Source: Bacillota bacterium (lineage in GTDB: Bacteria; Bacillota; Clostridia; Oscillospirales; Oscillospiraceae). Taken from it: a DNA stretch of 6,624 nt. The DNA lies in assembly GCA_023395775.1 (NCBI GenBank), contig JAEWYA010000133.1, forward strand, positions 1 through 6,624. Reading direction: 5' to 3'. Shown here in pieces: positions 1-6,082 of this stretch; positions within the stretch are counted from its first letter, which is position 1; every line of letters begins with the position of its first letter. The translations under genes and the position numbers were made by a program. The notes under the pieces are model-generated. The model worked only from the letters and a program-made list of their open reading frames with translations. It searched no databases and had not been told where the DNA came from.

Positions 1-550
1 CCCCATAGGTGCAGACCCTGCTTTTTTCTGAAAAGCTTGTCCGCCAGACGCAGTATGCCTCATCCGTCTCGTCGATATACAGCTCTCCGTCCATCCGCCG
101 CAGCTTATAGGGGGTATTCACATCGAACACAAACGGCCCGCCGGGACGCAGCCACCTGTAAACGCGATTAAACGTCTCTTGCAGGGCTCTCTCTCCCGTC
201 AGGTAGTTCAGCGCATCCAGGGTGGACACGGCGGCGTCCACCGGCTCTATAAGCCGAAGGCGGGACATGGACTGATGCAGCAGCAGCGGCCGCTGTGCTT
301 CCGGCAGGATCTCCGCCTTCCGCGCGGCCTCCGTCAGCATTTCCTCCGACAGGTCCACACCGGTCATCCGGTAGCCCATGGCCGCCAGAAGGCAGGTGAT
401 GGTACCGGTGCCGCAGCCCAGATCCAGCACCGTTTCCACACTCCGCCGTTCCTTTTGAAGCAGGCGGTGCAGAAACGCCGCCCTCCTCTGATAGCCCACG
501 TCGGCGGTCAGTCGGTCATAGGGCCCCGCCAGAGACTGATAGCTGCTCAT
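1..550 (-). CDS. Class I SAM-dependent methyltransferase (C-terminus cut by window edge)
   Basis: This is the N-terminal 183 residues of a Rossmann-fold methyltransferase that would transfer a methyl group from S-adenosylmethionine; the acceptor cannot be told from sequence. Motif I is VLDLGCGTGT at about residues 41-50 (D43, G45, G47, G49 form the SAM loop). The acidic residue expected to bind the SAM ribose is D66 in GVDLSEEML. A motif like DAAVSTLDALNYL lies at 105-117, and LRPGG followed by FVFDVNTPYK continues the fold. The start is ATG at 550, which overlaps the TGA of the upstream regulator (ATGA). Its ribosome binding site GGAGGAG (complement of 552-560) lies inside that upstream gene, so translation is probably coupled. 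The reading frame is open to the window edge. The family is clear; the substrate is unknown. Confidence 0.9.
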   Translation of the reverse strand, partial: MSSYQSLAGPYDRLTADVGYQRRAAFLHRLLQKERRSVETVLDLGCGTGTITCLLAAMGYRMTGVDLSEEMLTEAARKAEILPEAQRPLLLHQSMSRLRLIEPVDAAVSTLDALNYLTGERALQETFNRVYRWLRPGGPFVFDVNTPYKLRRMDGELYIDETDEAYCVWRTSFSEKSRVCTYG

Positions 551-837
551 TTCTCCTCCATGCGCTCAAAGACCTTGTCATAGCCGCCCACGCCATAGCT
601 CAGGGAACGGTTCACCCGGCTGATGGTGGCGCTCGACGCGCCGGTGCGCTGGAGAATGTCGTTATAGATCATTTCCTTGTGCAGCAGCGTGGCCACCTCG
701 AAGCGCTGTTCCATGGCCCGCAGCTCCGAGACCGTGCACAGGTCCTGGAAAAAATTATAGCACTCCTCCTCGTCCTTCAACAGCAAAATTGCCTTGTAGA
801 GGTCTCCGTTCTTTTCCTTTTTTCCGATTTTGACCAT
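547..837 (-). CDS. yerC: YerC/YecD-type TrpR-like DNA-binding protein
   Basis: A 96-residue cytoplasmic helical protein of the Trp-repressor-like family. Recognisable features are a leading helix (DLYKAILLLKDEEECYNFF, about residues 12-30), then LRAMEQRFEVATLL, then a helix-turn-helix at about 56-79 containing the family hallmark TGASSATISRVNRSL, and the closing YGVGGYDKVF. Family members resemble TrpR in fold, but tryptophan binding is not implied and the regulated genes are unknown. I chose ATG at 837 because AAAGGAG (844-850) sits 6 nt upstream. An in-frame ATG at 867 would add ten residues but has a poorer ribosome binding site. The length matches the family. It is the first gene of a two-gene transcript with the methyltransferase, and the 4-base overlap suggests coupled synthesis. 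Family assignment is confident; the symbol is by similarity to the Bacillus protein. Confidence 0.9.
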   Translation of the reverse strand: MVKIGKKEKNGDLYKAILLLKDEEECYNFFQDLCTVSELRAMEQRFEVATLLHKEMIYNDILQRTGASSATISRVNRSLSYGVGGYDKVFERMEEK

Positions 838-843
838 TTCAAG

Positions 844-850
844 CTCCTTT
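844..850 (-). promoter_or_regulatory. Ribosome binding site fixing the yerC start
   Basis: On the minus strand the sequence reads AAAGGAG, a 6-nt spacer, then ATG at 837. It favours this ATG over the upstream in-frame ATG at 867, which is preceded only by a GGCGGG stretch. Confidence 0.75.
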
Positions 851-886
851 CCAGCAATACGCGGCATCCCGCCTTATTTCAGTTGA

Positions 887-915
887 ATTTTACTATTTTA
901 CAGCGTGAAAGTAAA
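887..915 (-). promoter_or_regulatory. Probable sigma-A promoter of yerC-methyltransferase
   Basis: On the minus strand, TTTACT (complement of 910-915; 4 of 6 matches to TTGACA) is followed by exactly 17 bases and TAAAAT (complement of 887-892; 5 of 6 matches to TATAAT). Transcription would begin near 880, leaving a leader of about 43 nt before the yerC ATG. The site lies in an AT-rich patch within GC-rich sequence. This is a consensus match only. Confidence 0.6.
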
Positions 916-1037
916 GAGGTCCGCACTATTTTTTTCCACCTTTTCAGGCAGCTCCCGCGATTGCTTCCGTCCGGCTCCGGCGCGGGTGCGCCGTCACCGT
1001 CCGTTGGGGCGCGGCATAATCTGGAGCAAGAACAGTT

Positions 1038-1064
1038 GGGCCGGCGGAAAAATTCCGTCGGCCC
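1038..1064 (+). promoter_or_regulatory. Strong hairpin just upstream of the DUF3298 gene's ribosome binding site
   Basis: GGGCCGGCGGAA (1038-1049) and TTCCGTCGGCCC (1053-1064) form a 12-bp stem with one G-T wobble pair and a three-base AAA loop. Neither strand has a T-run after it, so it is unlikely to be an intrinsic terminator. It ends 12 bases before the Shine-Dalgarno sequence at 1077-1083. It could influence translation, mRNA stability or protein binding; its role is unknown. Confidence 0.5.
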
Positions 1065-1088
1065 CTCGGACCTGTGAAGGAGGCTGCC

Positions 1089-1778
1089 ATGTGCGATCAG
1101 TTAAAGCTGGAACCATTTGTCGCCCGGCGGGAATGGACGGCGGACGGTATCCCCGTGCTCACCGCGGAGCTGTCCCTTCCCCGGCCTGTGGGCGAGAGCG
1201 GGCAGGCCATCCGGCGGCTAGACCGGTATTATCAGCTCTATGCCCGATCCTATCTCCGGTACTGTGAACGCTGGCTCTTTCCCCAGTCGGCAGAGGCGTA
1301 CCGACTGGCGTTGGAGACCAGCGCGCCCTTACCCCAGGACTCCGCCCGGCTCTCTTATCACGTCACATGCAACGGCGGGGGGATTCTGAGTCTATACACA
1401 GAGTCCGCCGAAACCTGCGGCGGACACACGGAGCGGCGGCGGCGCGGGGATAGCTGGGACCTGCTCACCGGCTATCCGGTTCCCCTTTCCGCATGCTTTC
1501 CGCGAAAGTCCCCCTGGCGCAAAACGCTGCTGCGTCGGTCGGAAACGGAGATTGAACGGCAGGAGCGGGCGGGAGCAGCCCGGTACTACGAGGGCTGGCG
1601 GCGGCTCCTGCGCCGGAATTTCAACCCGGATCACTTCTACCTTTCAGAGACGGAGCTTTTTTGGTTCTGGCAGATGTTCACCATTGCTCCGTCGGCGGAG
1701 GGTATACCGGCTTTTTCCATGTCTTATGGCGAAGACGATTGCTTTTTCCCCGGAACCCGTGATAAAATAGAGACGTAA
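1089..1778 (+). CDS. DUF3298-domain protein (RsiV-like C-terminal domain), no export signal
   Basis: A 229-residue protein. The C-terminal part carries the DUF3298 pattern: GGGILSLYTESAETCGGHTE (96-115), DSWDLLTGYPVPL (121-133), then a Q-R-rich helix, YYEGWRRLL, FNPDHFYLSETEL (178-190) and IAPSAEGIPAFSMSY (199-213). This fold is known from RsiV-type anti-sigma proteins and from regions next to DUF4163/PdaC-like domains in Firmicutes. The first 85 residues may be a degenerate DUF4163-like half. Unlike most relatives there is no signal peptide or membrane segment at the N-terminus, so I infer a cytoplasmic protein. The start is ATG at 1089 with AAGGAGG (1077-1083) 5 nt upstream; a GTG at 1074 is in frame but overlaps that site. 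It leads a three-gene plus-strand run. No sigma-factor gene is adjacent, so an anti-sigma role is not supported. Confidence 0.75.
   Translation: MCDQLKLEPFVARREWTADGIPVLTAELSLPRPVGESGQAIRRLDRYYQLYARSYLRYCERWLFPQSAEAYRLALETSAPLPQDSARLSYHVTCNGGGILSLYTESAETCGGHTERRRRGDSWDLLTGYPVPLSACFPRKSPWRKTLLRRSETEIERQERAGAARYYEGWRRLLRRNFNPDHFYLSETELFWFWQMFTIAPSAEGIPAFSMSYGEDDCFFPGTRDKIET
1739..1768 (+). promoter_or_regulatory. Possible promoter for the cytidylate-kinase-like gene
   Basis: TTGCTT (1739-1744), an 18-base spacer and TAAAAT (1763-1768) lie in the last codons of the DUF3298 gene. The -10 is preceded by TGA, giving an extended -10 (TG-n-hexamer). The -35 is weak (3 of 6 matches). Transcription would start near 1775, about 58 nt before the next ATG. 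The downstream gene could therefore also be transcribed separately from DUF3298. Confidence 0.35.
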
Positions 1779-1832
1779 AAGCGGAAGCATCGTCGTTGAA
1801 ACCACTGATTCCCTGTTGGAAGGAGCAAAAAT

Positions 1833-2465
1833 ATGGAACATAAAATTGTGATGAACATTGGTCGGGAGTTTGGGAGCGGAGGTCGGGAGATCGGCAAGCT
1901 GGTTGCTCAGAAGCTTGGGATTCCCTACTACGATAAGGAGCTGATCATACTGGCCGCAGAGAAATCCGGTCTCAGCCCGGAATATATCGCCAGCCTCGAC
2001 GAGCAGTCTGTCAGCAGCTTTCTCTACTCCTTTTCCGGAGCCAACTTCTCCATGGGAATGCGGTCGAACAGCGTGAATGTATTGCCTCCCGCAGACCAGC
2101 TGTTTTTATCTCAGTCCGAGGTCATCCGGGACATTGCGAAAAAAGGCGGCGCGGTGATCGTGGGCCGCTGCGCGGACTATGTGCTTCAGGAGACACACAG
2201 CCATATAAACGTTTTTATTCAGGCGCCCATGCGCTCCCGTATCCAGCGGGTCATGGAACGGCACAGCCTGGATCAAAAAGGGGCGGAAGCCCTGATTACC
2301 AAGACCGACAAAAATCGCGCCAATTACTACCTCCATTTTACCGGTGAGAAGTGGGGTGATCGGAGAAACTTTGATCTGATTCTCTCCAGCGTAATTGGCA
2401 TTGAGTCCGCAGCGAATATCATTGTGGACTATTATCAGCAGGCAGAGACTCTTTCAAAACAGTAA
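1833..2465 (+). CDS. Cytidylate-kinase-like P-loop family protein
   Basis: A 210-residue protein of the cytidylate kinase 2 type, a P-loop nucleoside monophosphate kinase-like family common in Clostridia. The N-terminal strand and loop IGREFGSGGREIG (9-21) is the family's P-loop variant, with GSGGR where classical CMP kinases have a G-K-G/S-T loop. Next come GIPYYDKELI (29-38), VIVGRCADYVL (108-118) and the arginine-rich lid APMRSRIQRVMER (131-143). The closing block is KTDKNRANYY (157-166) then GDRRNFDLILSS (175-186). The start is ATG at 1833, with GGAAGGAG (1818-1825) 7 nt upstream. The predicted activity is phosphoryl transfer to a small nucleotide-like substrate, but the natural substrate of this branch is not established and it should not be assumed to replace cmk. 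The gene lies 54 nt after DUF3298 and 21 nt before the acetyltransferase, probably in one transcript with the latter. Confidence 0.85.
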   Translation: MEHKIVMNIGREFGSGGREIGKLVAQKLGIPYYDKELIILAAEKSGLSPEYIASLDEQSVSSFLYSFSGANFSMGMRSNSVNVLPPADQLFLSQSEVIRDIAKKGGAVIVGRCADYVLQETHSHINVFIQAPMRSRIQRVMERHSLDQKGAEALITKTDKNRANYYLHFTGEKWGDRRNFDLILSSVIGIESAANIIVDYYQQAETLSKQ

Positions 2466-2486
2466 CAATCAGAGAGGGGCCGCGCA

Positions 2487-3044
2487 ATGCAGCTGGTAAC
2501 CATGCGTCTGATTCTGCGTCCGTGGCGGGAATCCGACGCAGAGAGTTTATATGCATATGCCAGAGATCCTCGGGTGGGACCCATCGCGGGCTGGCCTCCG
2601 CACTCCAGCGTGGAATACAGCCGCCAGATCATCCGGAGCGTCCTCTCGGCGGAGGAGACCTACGCCGTGACCCTGAAAAGCGAGAATGACCGGGCCGTGG
2701 GCAGCATCGGGCTGCTGCGGGGCGCGGCCAGCAACCTGCCACTGCGGGAAAAAGAAGGGGAGATCGGATATTGGATAGGCGTACCCTACTGGGGCCGGGG
2801 TTTGATTCCCGAGGCCGCCGAAGAGCTGATTCGCCACGCCTTTGAGGACCTTGGCCTGGAAAACCTCTGGTGCGGGTATTTCGACGGAAATGAAAAATTC
2901 AAACGGACGCAGGCCAAATGCGGCTTTACCTATCACCACACCGTACCGGACGTCCCCTGGCCTCTCATGGGCGACATTCGGACAGAGCACATCACCCGCC
3001 TGACAAAGGGCCAGTGGCTGGCCCGAAGAACTGCGCGTTTATAA
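2487..3044 (+). CDS. GNAT N-acetyltransferase, RimJ/RimL type
   Basis: A 185-residue acetyl-CoA-dependent N-acetyltransferase of the RimJ/RimL branch. The opening TMRLILRPWRESDAESLY (5-22) is the typical first strand and helix. The acetyl-CoA motif A is EIGYWIGVPYWGRGLIPEA (92-110), with the pyrophosphate-binding stretch around W102-G105. Motif B is diverged: GNEKFKRTQAKCGF (134-147) stands in for the usual N-x-x-S-x-R-v-x-E-K-x-G-F, so K138 occupies the place of the common serine. The acceptor, whether a protein N-terminus or a small molecule, cannot be predicted. AGAGAGGGG (2471-2479) with a 7-nt spacer supports ATG at 2487; the second ATG, six residues in, is less likely. The gene follows the kinase-like gene by 21 nt and is directly followed by a terminator, so it is the last gene of its transcript. 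Confidence 0.88.
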   Translation: MQLVTMRLILRPWRESDAESLYAYARDPRVGPIAGWPPHSSVEYSRQIIRSVLSAEETYAVTLKSENDRAVGSIGLLRGAASNLPLREKEGEIGYWIGVPYWGRGLIPEAAEELIRHAFEDLGLENLWCGYFDGNEKFKRTQAKCGFTYHHTVPDVPWPLMGDIRTEHITRLTKGQWLARRTARL

Positions 3045-3048
3045 AACG

Positions 3049-3089
3049 AAAAGGGCAGCGGTTTAAGCCGCCGCCCCTTTCCATTTTTT
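3049..3089 (+). terminator. Intrinsic terminator after the acetyltransferase gene
   Basis: GGGCAGCGG (3053-3061) pairs with CCGCCGCCC (3068-3076) around a TTTAAG loop, with one A-C mismatch in the middle of the stem. Flanking A and T bases can extend the stem across a bulged C. A run of six T follows at 3084-3089. It begins five bases after the acetyltransferase stop and should end the 1089-3044 transcript before the next promoter. Confidence 0.8.
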
Positions 3090-3178
3090 CGATTGCTTTT
3101 TGTCGAAGCTTTTTCTTAGTTATCCAAGCCGGGTCCCGTGCATGAAACGGCGCAAAGGCTAAAAGGTCCAGCGGTCAG

Positions 3179-3207
3179 TTGACAAAGCCCACAAGGATGG
3201 TTATATT
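3179..3207 (+). promoter_or_regulatory. Strong sigma-A promoter of the glycosyltransferase gene
   Basis: TTGACA (3179-3184, perfect -35), a 17-base spacer, then TATATT (3202-3207, 5 of 6 matches to the -10). This is the best promoter match in the window. Transcription should start near 3214, well upstream of the coding start. Confidence 0.8.
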
Positions 3208-3341
3208 TTTTAGTAGGAAAAAGGGCAATTGGAGATTCAGCTGGACTGCTGGTCCTTCGTATCGGAAACCGATGCCTAAGATTTCCATCGGGCGCTAATG
3301 AATTACTATGAGAAAATTGTCGTTTATGCGCTGTCACCTGG

Positions 3342-3368
3342 CCGCATTATGCGGATTCTTCTTTTTTT
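3342..3368 (+). promoter_or_regulatory. Possible attenuator hairpin with T-rich tail in the leader
   Basis: CCGCA-TTA-TGCGG (3342-3354) is a 5-bp stem with a 3-base loop. It is followed by ATTCTTC and seven T (3362-3368). The stem is short and the T-run begins 7 bases after it, so it is a weak terminator on its own. Its place between the promoter and the gene makes a premature-termination role conceivable. This is inference only. Confidence 0.25.
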
Positions 3369-3466
3369 GCTTTGGGCCATTGGAAATGTTCCGTTTATCT
3401 TGATTCAGCGGTATAATCAGCCACCTTTATGCAAGCTCTATTTCAAACTCAAAGTTAAGGAGGGAC

Positions 3467-4663
3467 ATGCTTCTCCCAATGTCCGATACTTCTATGAAAA
3501 TTTTGGTTCTCAGCTGTAACACAGGCGAAGGACATAATTCCACGGCCGCCGCAATCAAAGAGGTCCTGGAAAGTCACCACCAAATTTGCGAGCAAAAGGA
3601 TGCTCTTCTCTTCTGGTCAAAAAGAAGATCGGCCTCCTTTTGTAGGCAGTTTGTAAGAATCTACCGATATTTTCCAAAGCTCTTTGACATTTCTTACCGC
3701 TATGCCGAGAAGCATCCGGCACTCTTCGATTCCGGAAGTATCTTAAACCGATATGTCACGCGCGGAGCAAAAAAGCTGCAGCACTTCTTGGAGCAGAATC
3801 AATATGACATGGTGGTTTGCACGCACATGATTTCTTCTCTCCTTGTCACCAGGACTCAGGACCTGCTTGCCAAACCAATCCCTGCGTGCTTGATTGCAAC
3901 GGATTATACTTGCAGTCCCATGGTTTCCAACAGTGATATGGATGTATACTTTATTCCTGACGGCAGCTTGGCCAGCGAGTTTACCCGGCAGGGAATTCCC
4001 AAAAGTAAGATTGTTTCCGACGGGATCCCTGTACGGAAAGATTTTCTTGTGCGCACGCCTAAGGAAAATGCCAAACGGCTGCTGAATATCTCATGCAACC
4101 AAAAGCACCTGCTGATGATGTGCGGAAGCATGGGATGCGGCCCCATAAGAAAACTGGTTTCAGAATTTGCAGCTACTTTACCAGAAGATGTCGTTTTAAC
4201 GGTTATCTGCGGAACCAATCAGAGATTGTATCGAATTTTAAAGAGAGCGCATGACAATGCTCATATTCGAATTGATGGATTTGTGCAAAACATTTCCCTT
4301 CTGATGGACAGTGCGGACTTGTTTCTCACCAAGCCTGGCGGCATCAGCGTAACGGAGGCGTATCTAAAGGAGCTTCCGATGGTTTTTATCAATGCTGTGG
4401 CAGGATGTGAAGATCATAACCTGCACTATTTTATAGATCGTGGGATGGCGCAAAGTGCAGGGTCCATCAAAGGCATCTCTGAAATATGTATTTCACTTTT
4501 GCAGGACGACAAAAAAAGACTTGAAATGGCGAAGAAAATGCATACAACTCATAAAGTGAACTCGGCGGAACAAATATATGAATCACTTTTAAAACTGCAT
4601 AAGGAAGAAAATGCGGTACCTAAGAAAGTTTGCACAGCCGCCGAGCTTCTAGCCGCTATATAA
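3467..4663 (+). CDS. MGDG synthase/UgtP-type glycosyltransferase, probable diacylglycerol glycosyltransferase
   Basis: A 398-residue GT-B glycosyltransferase resembling plant MGDG synthase and Bacillus UgtP, which transfer galactose or glucose from a UDP-sugar to diacylglycerol at the membrane surface. The N-terminal acceptor domain starts with MKILVLSCNTGEGHN (10-24) and contains CLIATDYTCSP (141-151) and YFIPDGSLASEF (161-172), then GIPKSKI and DGIPV. The nucleotide-sugar domain has LLMMCGSMGCGP (215-226), IDGFVQNISLLMDSADLFLT (269-288), KPGGISVTEA (289-298) and AVAGCEDHN (310-318). No membrane span is visible. TAAGGAGGG ends just before ATG 3467, leaving only 3 nt after the GGAGG core; in-frame ATGs at 3479 and 3494 are alternatives, and family alignment favours a start near 3494. 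The gene is monocistronic, with its own promoter and long leader, and is more AT-rich than its neighbours. The exact sugar and lipid are not determined by the sequence. Confidence 0.87.
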   Translation: MLLPMSDTSMKILVLSCNTGEGHNSTAAAIKEVLESHHQICEQKDALLFWSKRRSASFCRQFVRIYRYFPKLFDISYRYAEKHPALFDSGSILNRYVTRGAKKLQHFLEQNQYDMVVCTHMISSLLVTRTQDLLAKPIPACLIATDYTCSPMVSNSDMDVYFIPDGSLASEFTRQGIPKSKIVSDGIPVRKDFLVRTPKENAKRLLNISCNQKHLLMMCGSMGCGPIRKLVSEFAATLPEDVVLTVICGTNQRLYRILKRAHDNAHIRIDGFVQNISLLMDSADLFLTKPGGISVTEAYLKELPMVFINAVAGCEDHNLHYFIDRGMAQSAGSIKGISEICISLLQDDKKRLEMAKKMHTTHKVNSAEQIYESLLKLHKEENAVPKKVCTAAELLAAI

Positions 4664-4724
4664 TTTCCGGAACTTCTGTATAATGTCCCCGCAAACGTCA
4701 GCAGGACGATTAAGCGGTTTTGCT

Positions 4725-6074
4725 TCAGCGGTCTCGGATGACCTGAACGGAGGAAATCCCGTAGTAGTCAAACACCTCGGCTGCGTCCGGGGCAATGCGT
4801 TCGCCGCCCACCACCACGGGTACCGCGGGGGGACAGCCCACCGTGGGTGCGGCCAGAATCCGGCCCACTGCCCGGGCGGCGGGCACAGATTCGCTGGGGG
4901 AGAAGATCGCCTCCCGGGGGGAGCAGACCGTCTCCGGCGGAGAAAGGCATGGAGCCGGACGGCAGAGCGGACCCTGCCGGGGGTTGCGCCCCAGGGCGGA
5001 CCGAATCCGCACGAAATCCCGCTCTGCGTTTTCCGGCGTGGCCATCAGCACCACAAAATCCGGGTCGGCGTACTCGCACTCCACGCCGCCGCGGCGCAGC
5101 AAGGCGGCCATATCTCTGCCGTCCCAGCCGCTCTCCGCGGCGGAGAGCGTCAGCTTCAGGGGATCGGTTTGGGCAACACGCCATCCATCGCCCCGCAGAT
5201 TGGCCCTAAGAGTCTCCAGCCGCGCCGCACAGGATGCCAGCCGCCGGGGATAGTCCTCCGCCAAGCGGCGGTTCGCAATATCCAGGGACTGCAAAATCAG
5301 GTAGGAGGGGCTGGTGGAGCCGAACAGCGCCAGAGCCCGCTTTCCGTTTTCAGTAAAGTCCGCCGAGGCCGTCGGCCCCACGTGGAGGTAGGCTCCGCCG
5401 GTGAGCACCGGCAGCGTCTTATGGGCGGAGTCACAGCAAAGGTCGGCTCCCAGATTGATGGGATGGGCGCCGCCGAGCAGAAATTTGAGGTAGGCGCCGT
5501 GAGCGCCGTCCACCAGAAGGGGAACTCCGAACCGATGGGCGGTCGCCGCCAGCGCCGCGATATCCAGCCCGCTCCCCAGATAGTCCGGCGCGGTGACATA
5601 CACCGCCGCGGGCGGCCGGGGCAAGGCTCCGAGAACCCGTTCCAACTGCCCGCTTGACACATGGCACCGGCACAGGGAGAACGGGGACTCCTCCGGCCAC
5701 AGCCAGACGATCTCCGCGTCCAGCAGGGCCGCCGCCAGCACAAATGACTGATGGGCGTTCCGGGCGGCCACGATCAATGGGCGTCCATCGCTTGGGGCAG
5801 CATGGAGCACGGCCAGATACAGCATGGCTCGGATGCACTGAGAGGAGCCCTCCGTGGAGTAAAAGGTGGCGGCTGTGCCAAACAGGGCCGCGGCGCTGCT
5901 CTCGCTGCGGGCGATGATGCCGTCCGCCTGATACAGCGCATCCGCCTCGGCGATCTCCGTGATGTCCAAACTCTCGCACCCCAGAGGCCCCCGGCCCTTA
6001 TGGCCGGGCATGTGCAGTCTGGAGATACCGCTTTGCCGGTAGGCGTTTACAAAATTCGCGATGGGGGTTTCCAT
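4725..6074 (-). CDS. Orn/Lys/Arg decarboxylase-family PLP enzyme, short type
   Basis: A 449-residue fold-type I pyridoxal-phosphate enzyme of the major Orn/Lys/Arg decarboxylase group, similar in size to Bacillus SpeA/YaaO and without the N-terminal wing domain of the larger proteobacterial enzymes. Visible motifs are RLHMPGHKG (19-27), FYSTEGSS (71-78) in the phosphate-binding region, ARNAHQS (104-110), LLVDGAHGAY (186-195) with D189 expected to contact the PLP ring, and CCDSAHKTLPVLTGG (213-227) with K219 the Schiff-base lysine. The C-terminal domain has SPREAIFSPSESVP and a VVVGGERI stretch. The expected reaction is decarboxylation of a basic amino acid, but the substrate is unknown. I chose ATG at 6074 because GGGAGG (6083-6088) lies 8 nt upstream; the GTG at 6083 overlaps that site. 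It lies 24 nt downstream of the SCIFF maturase, so the two are very likely one operon. Confidence 0.9.
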   Translation of the reverse strand: METPIANFVNAYRQSGISRLHMPGHKGRGPLGCESLDITEIAEADALYQADGIIARSESSAAALFGTAATFYSTEGSSQCIRAMLYLAVLHAAPSDGRPLIVAARNAHQSFVLAAALLDAEIVWLWPEESPFSLCRCHVSSGQLERVLGALPRPPAAVYVTAPDYLGSGLDIAALAATAHRFGVPLLVDGAHGAYLKFLLGGAHPINLGADLCCDSAHKTLPVLTGGAYLHVGPTASADFTENGKRALALFGSTSPSYLILQSLDIANRRLAEDYPRRLASCAARLETLRANLRGDGWRVAQTDPLKLTLSAAESGWDGRDMAALLRRGGVECEYADPDFVVLMATPENAERDFVRIRSALGRNPRQGPLCRPAPCLSPPETVCSPREAIFSPSESVPAARAVGRILAAPTVGCPPAVPVVVGGERIAPDAAEVFDYYGISSVQVIRDR

Positions 6075-6082
6075 GGTCTGCA

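Larger units (their letters stand above)
3090..3466 (+). other. Long intergenic region and structured leader of the glycosyltransferase gene
   Basis: This stretch has no convincing gene. It contains a near-consensus promoter (3179-3207), so the transcribed leader runs from about 3214 to 3466, roughly 250 nt. Within it, TATCGG-AAA-CCGATG (3260-3274) forms a hairpin whose right arm CCGATG (3269-3274) can instead pair with CATCGG (3286-3291), giving two mutually exclusive stems. A further small stem with a T-rich tail lies at 3342-3368. Two short hydrophobic reading frames (from ATG at 3298 and ATG at 3308) lack Shine-Dalgarno sequences. No known riboswitch or T-box consensus was recognised. The composition is lower in GC than most of the window. 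Confidence 0.5.

Noticed and set aside
179..583. Open reading frame on the plus strand opposite the methyltransferase
   Set aside because: It is antisense to a gene with clear SAM-binding motifs, has no ribosome binding site and no recognisable protein features.
1013..1018. CATAAT as the -10 of a plus-strand promoter for the DUF3298 gene
   Set aside because: No acceptable -35 lies 16-18 bases upstream and the surrounding DNA is very GC-rich, so no promoter could be supported there.
2547..2990. A 147-codon minus-strand reading frame opposite the acetyltransferase
   Set aside because: Antisense shadow of the GNAT gene, without a ribosome binding site or recognisable motif.
3214..3466. Known riboswitch or T-box in the glycosyltransferase leader
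   Set aside because: I saw no T-box sequence and no consensus core of the c-di-GMP, SAM, preQ1 or guanidine classes; only unassigned hairpins.
4664..4724. Possible bidirectional terminator between the glycosyltransferase and the decarboxylase
   Set aside because: Only 4-bp stems can be drawn (for example AAGC/GCTT at 4712-4725 and CGTC/GACG at 4696-4708) and none has a following T-run on either strand.
4683..5657. A 324-codon plus-strand reading frame
   Set aside because: It is the antisense shadow of the decarboxylase gene in GC-rich DNA; the minus-strand product has intact PLP motifs and a good ribosome binding site.
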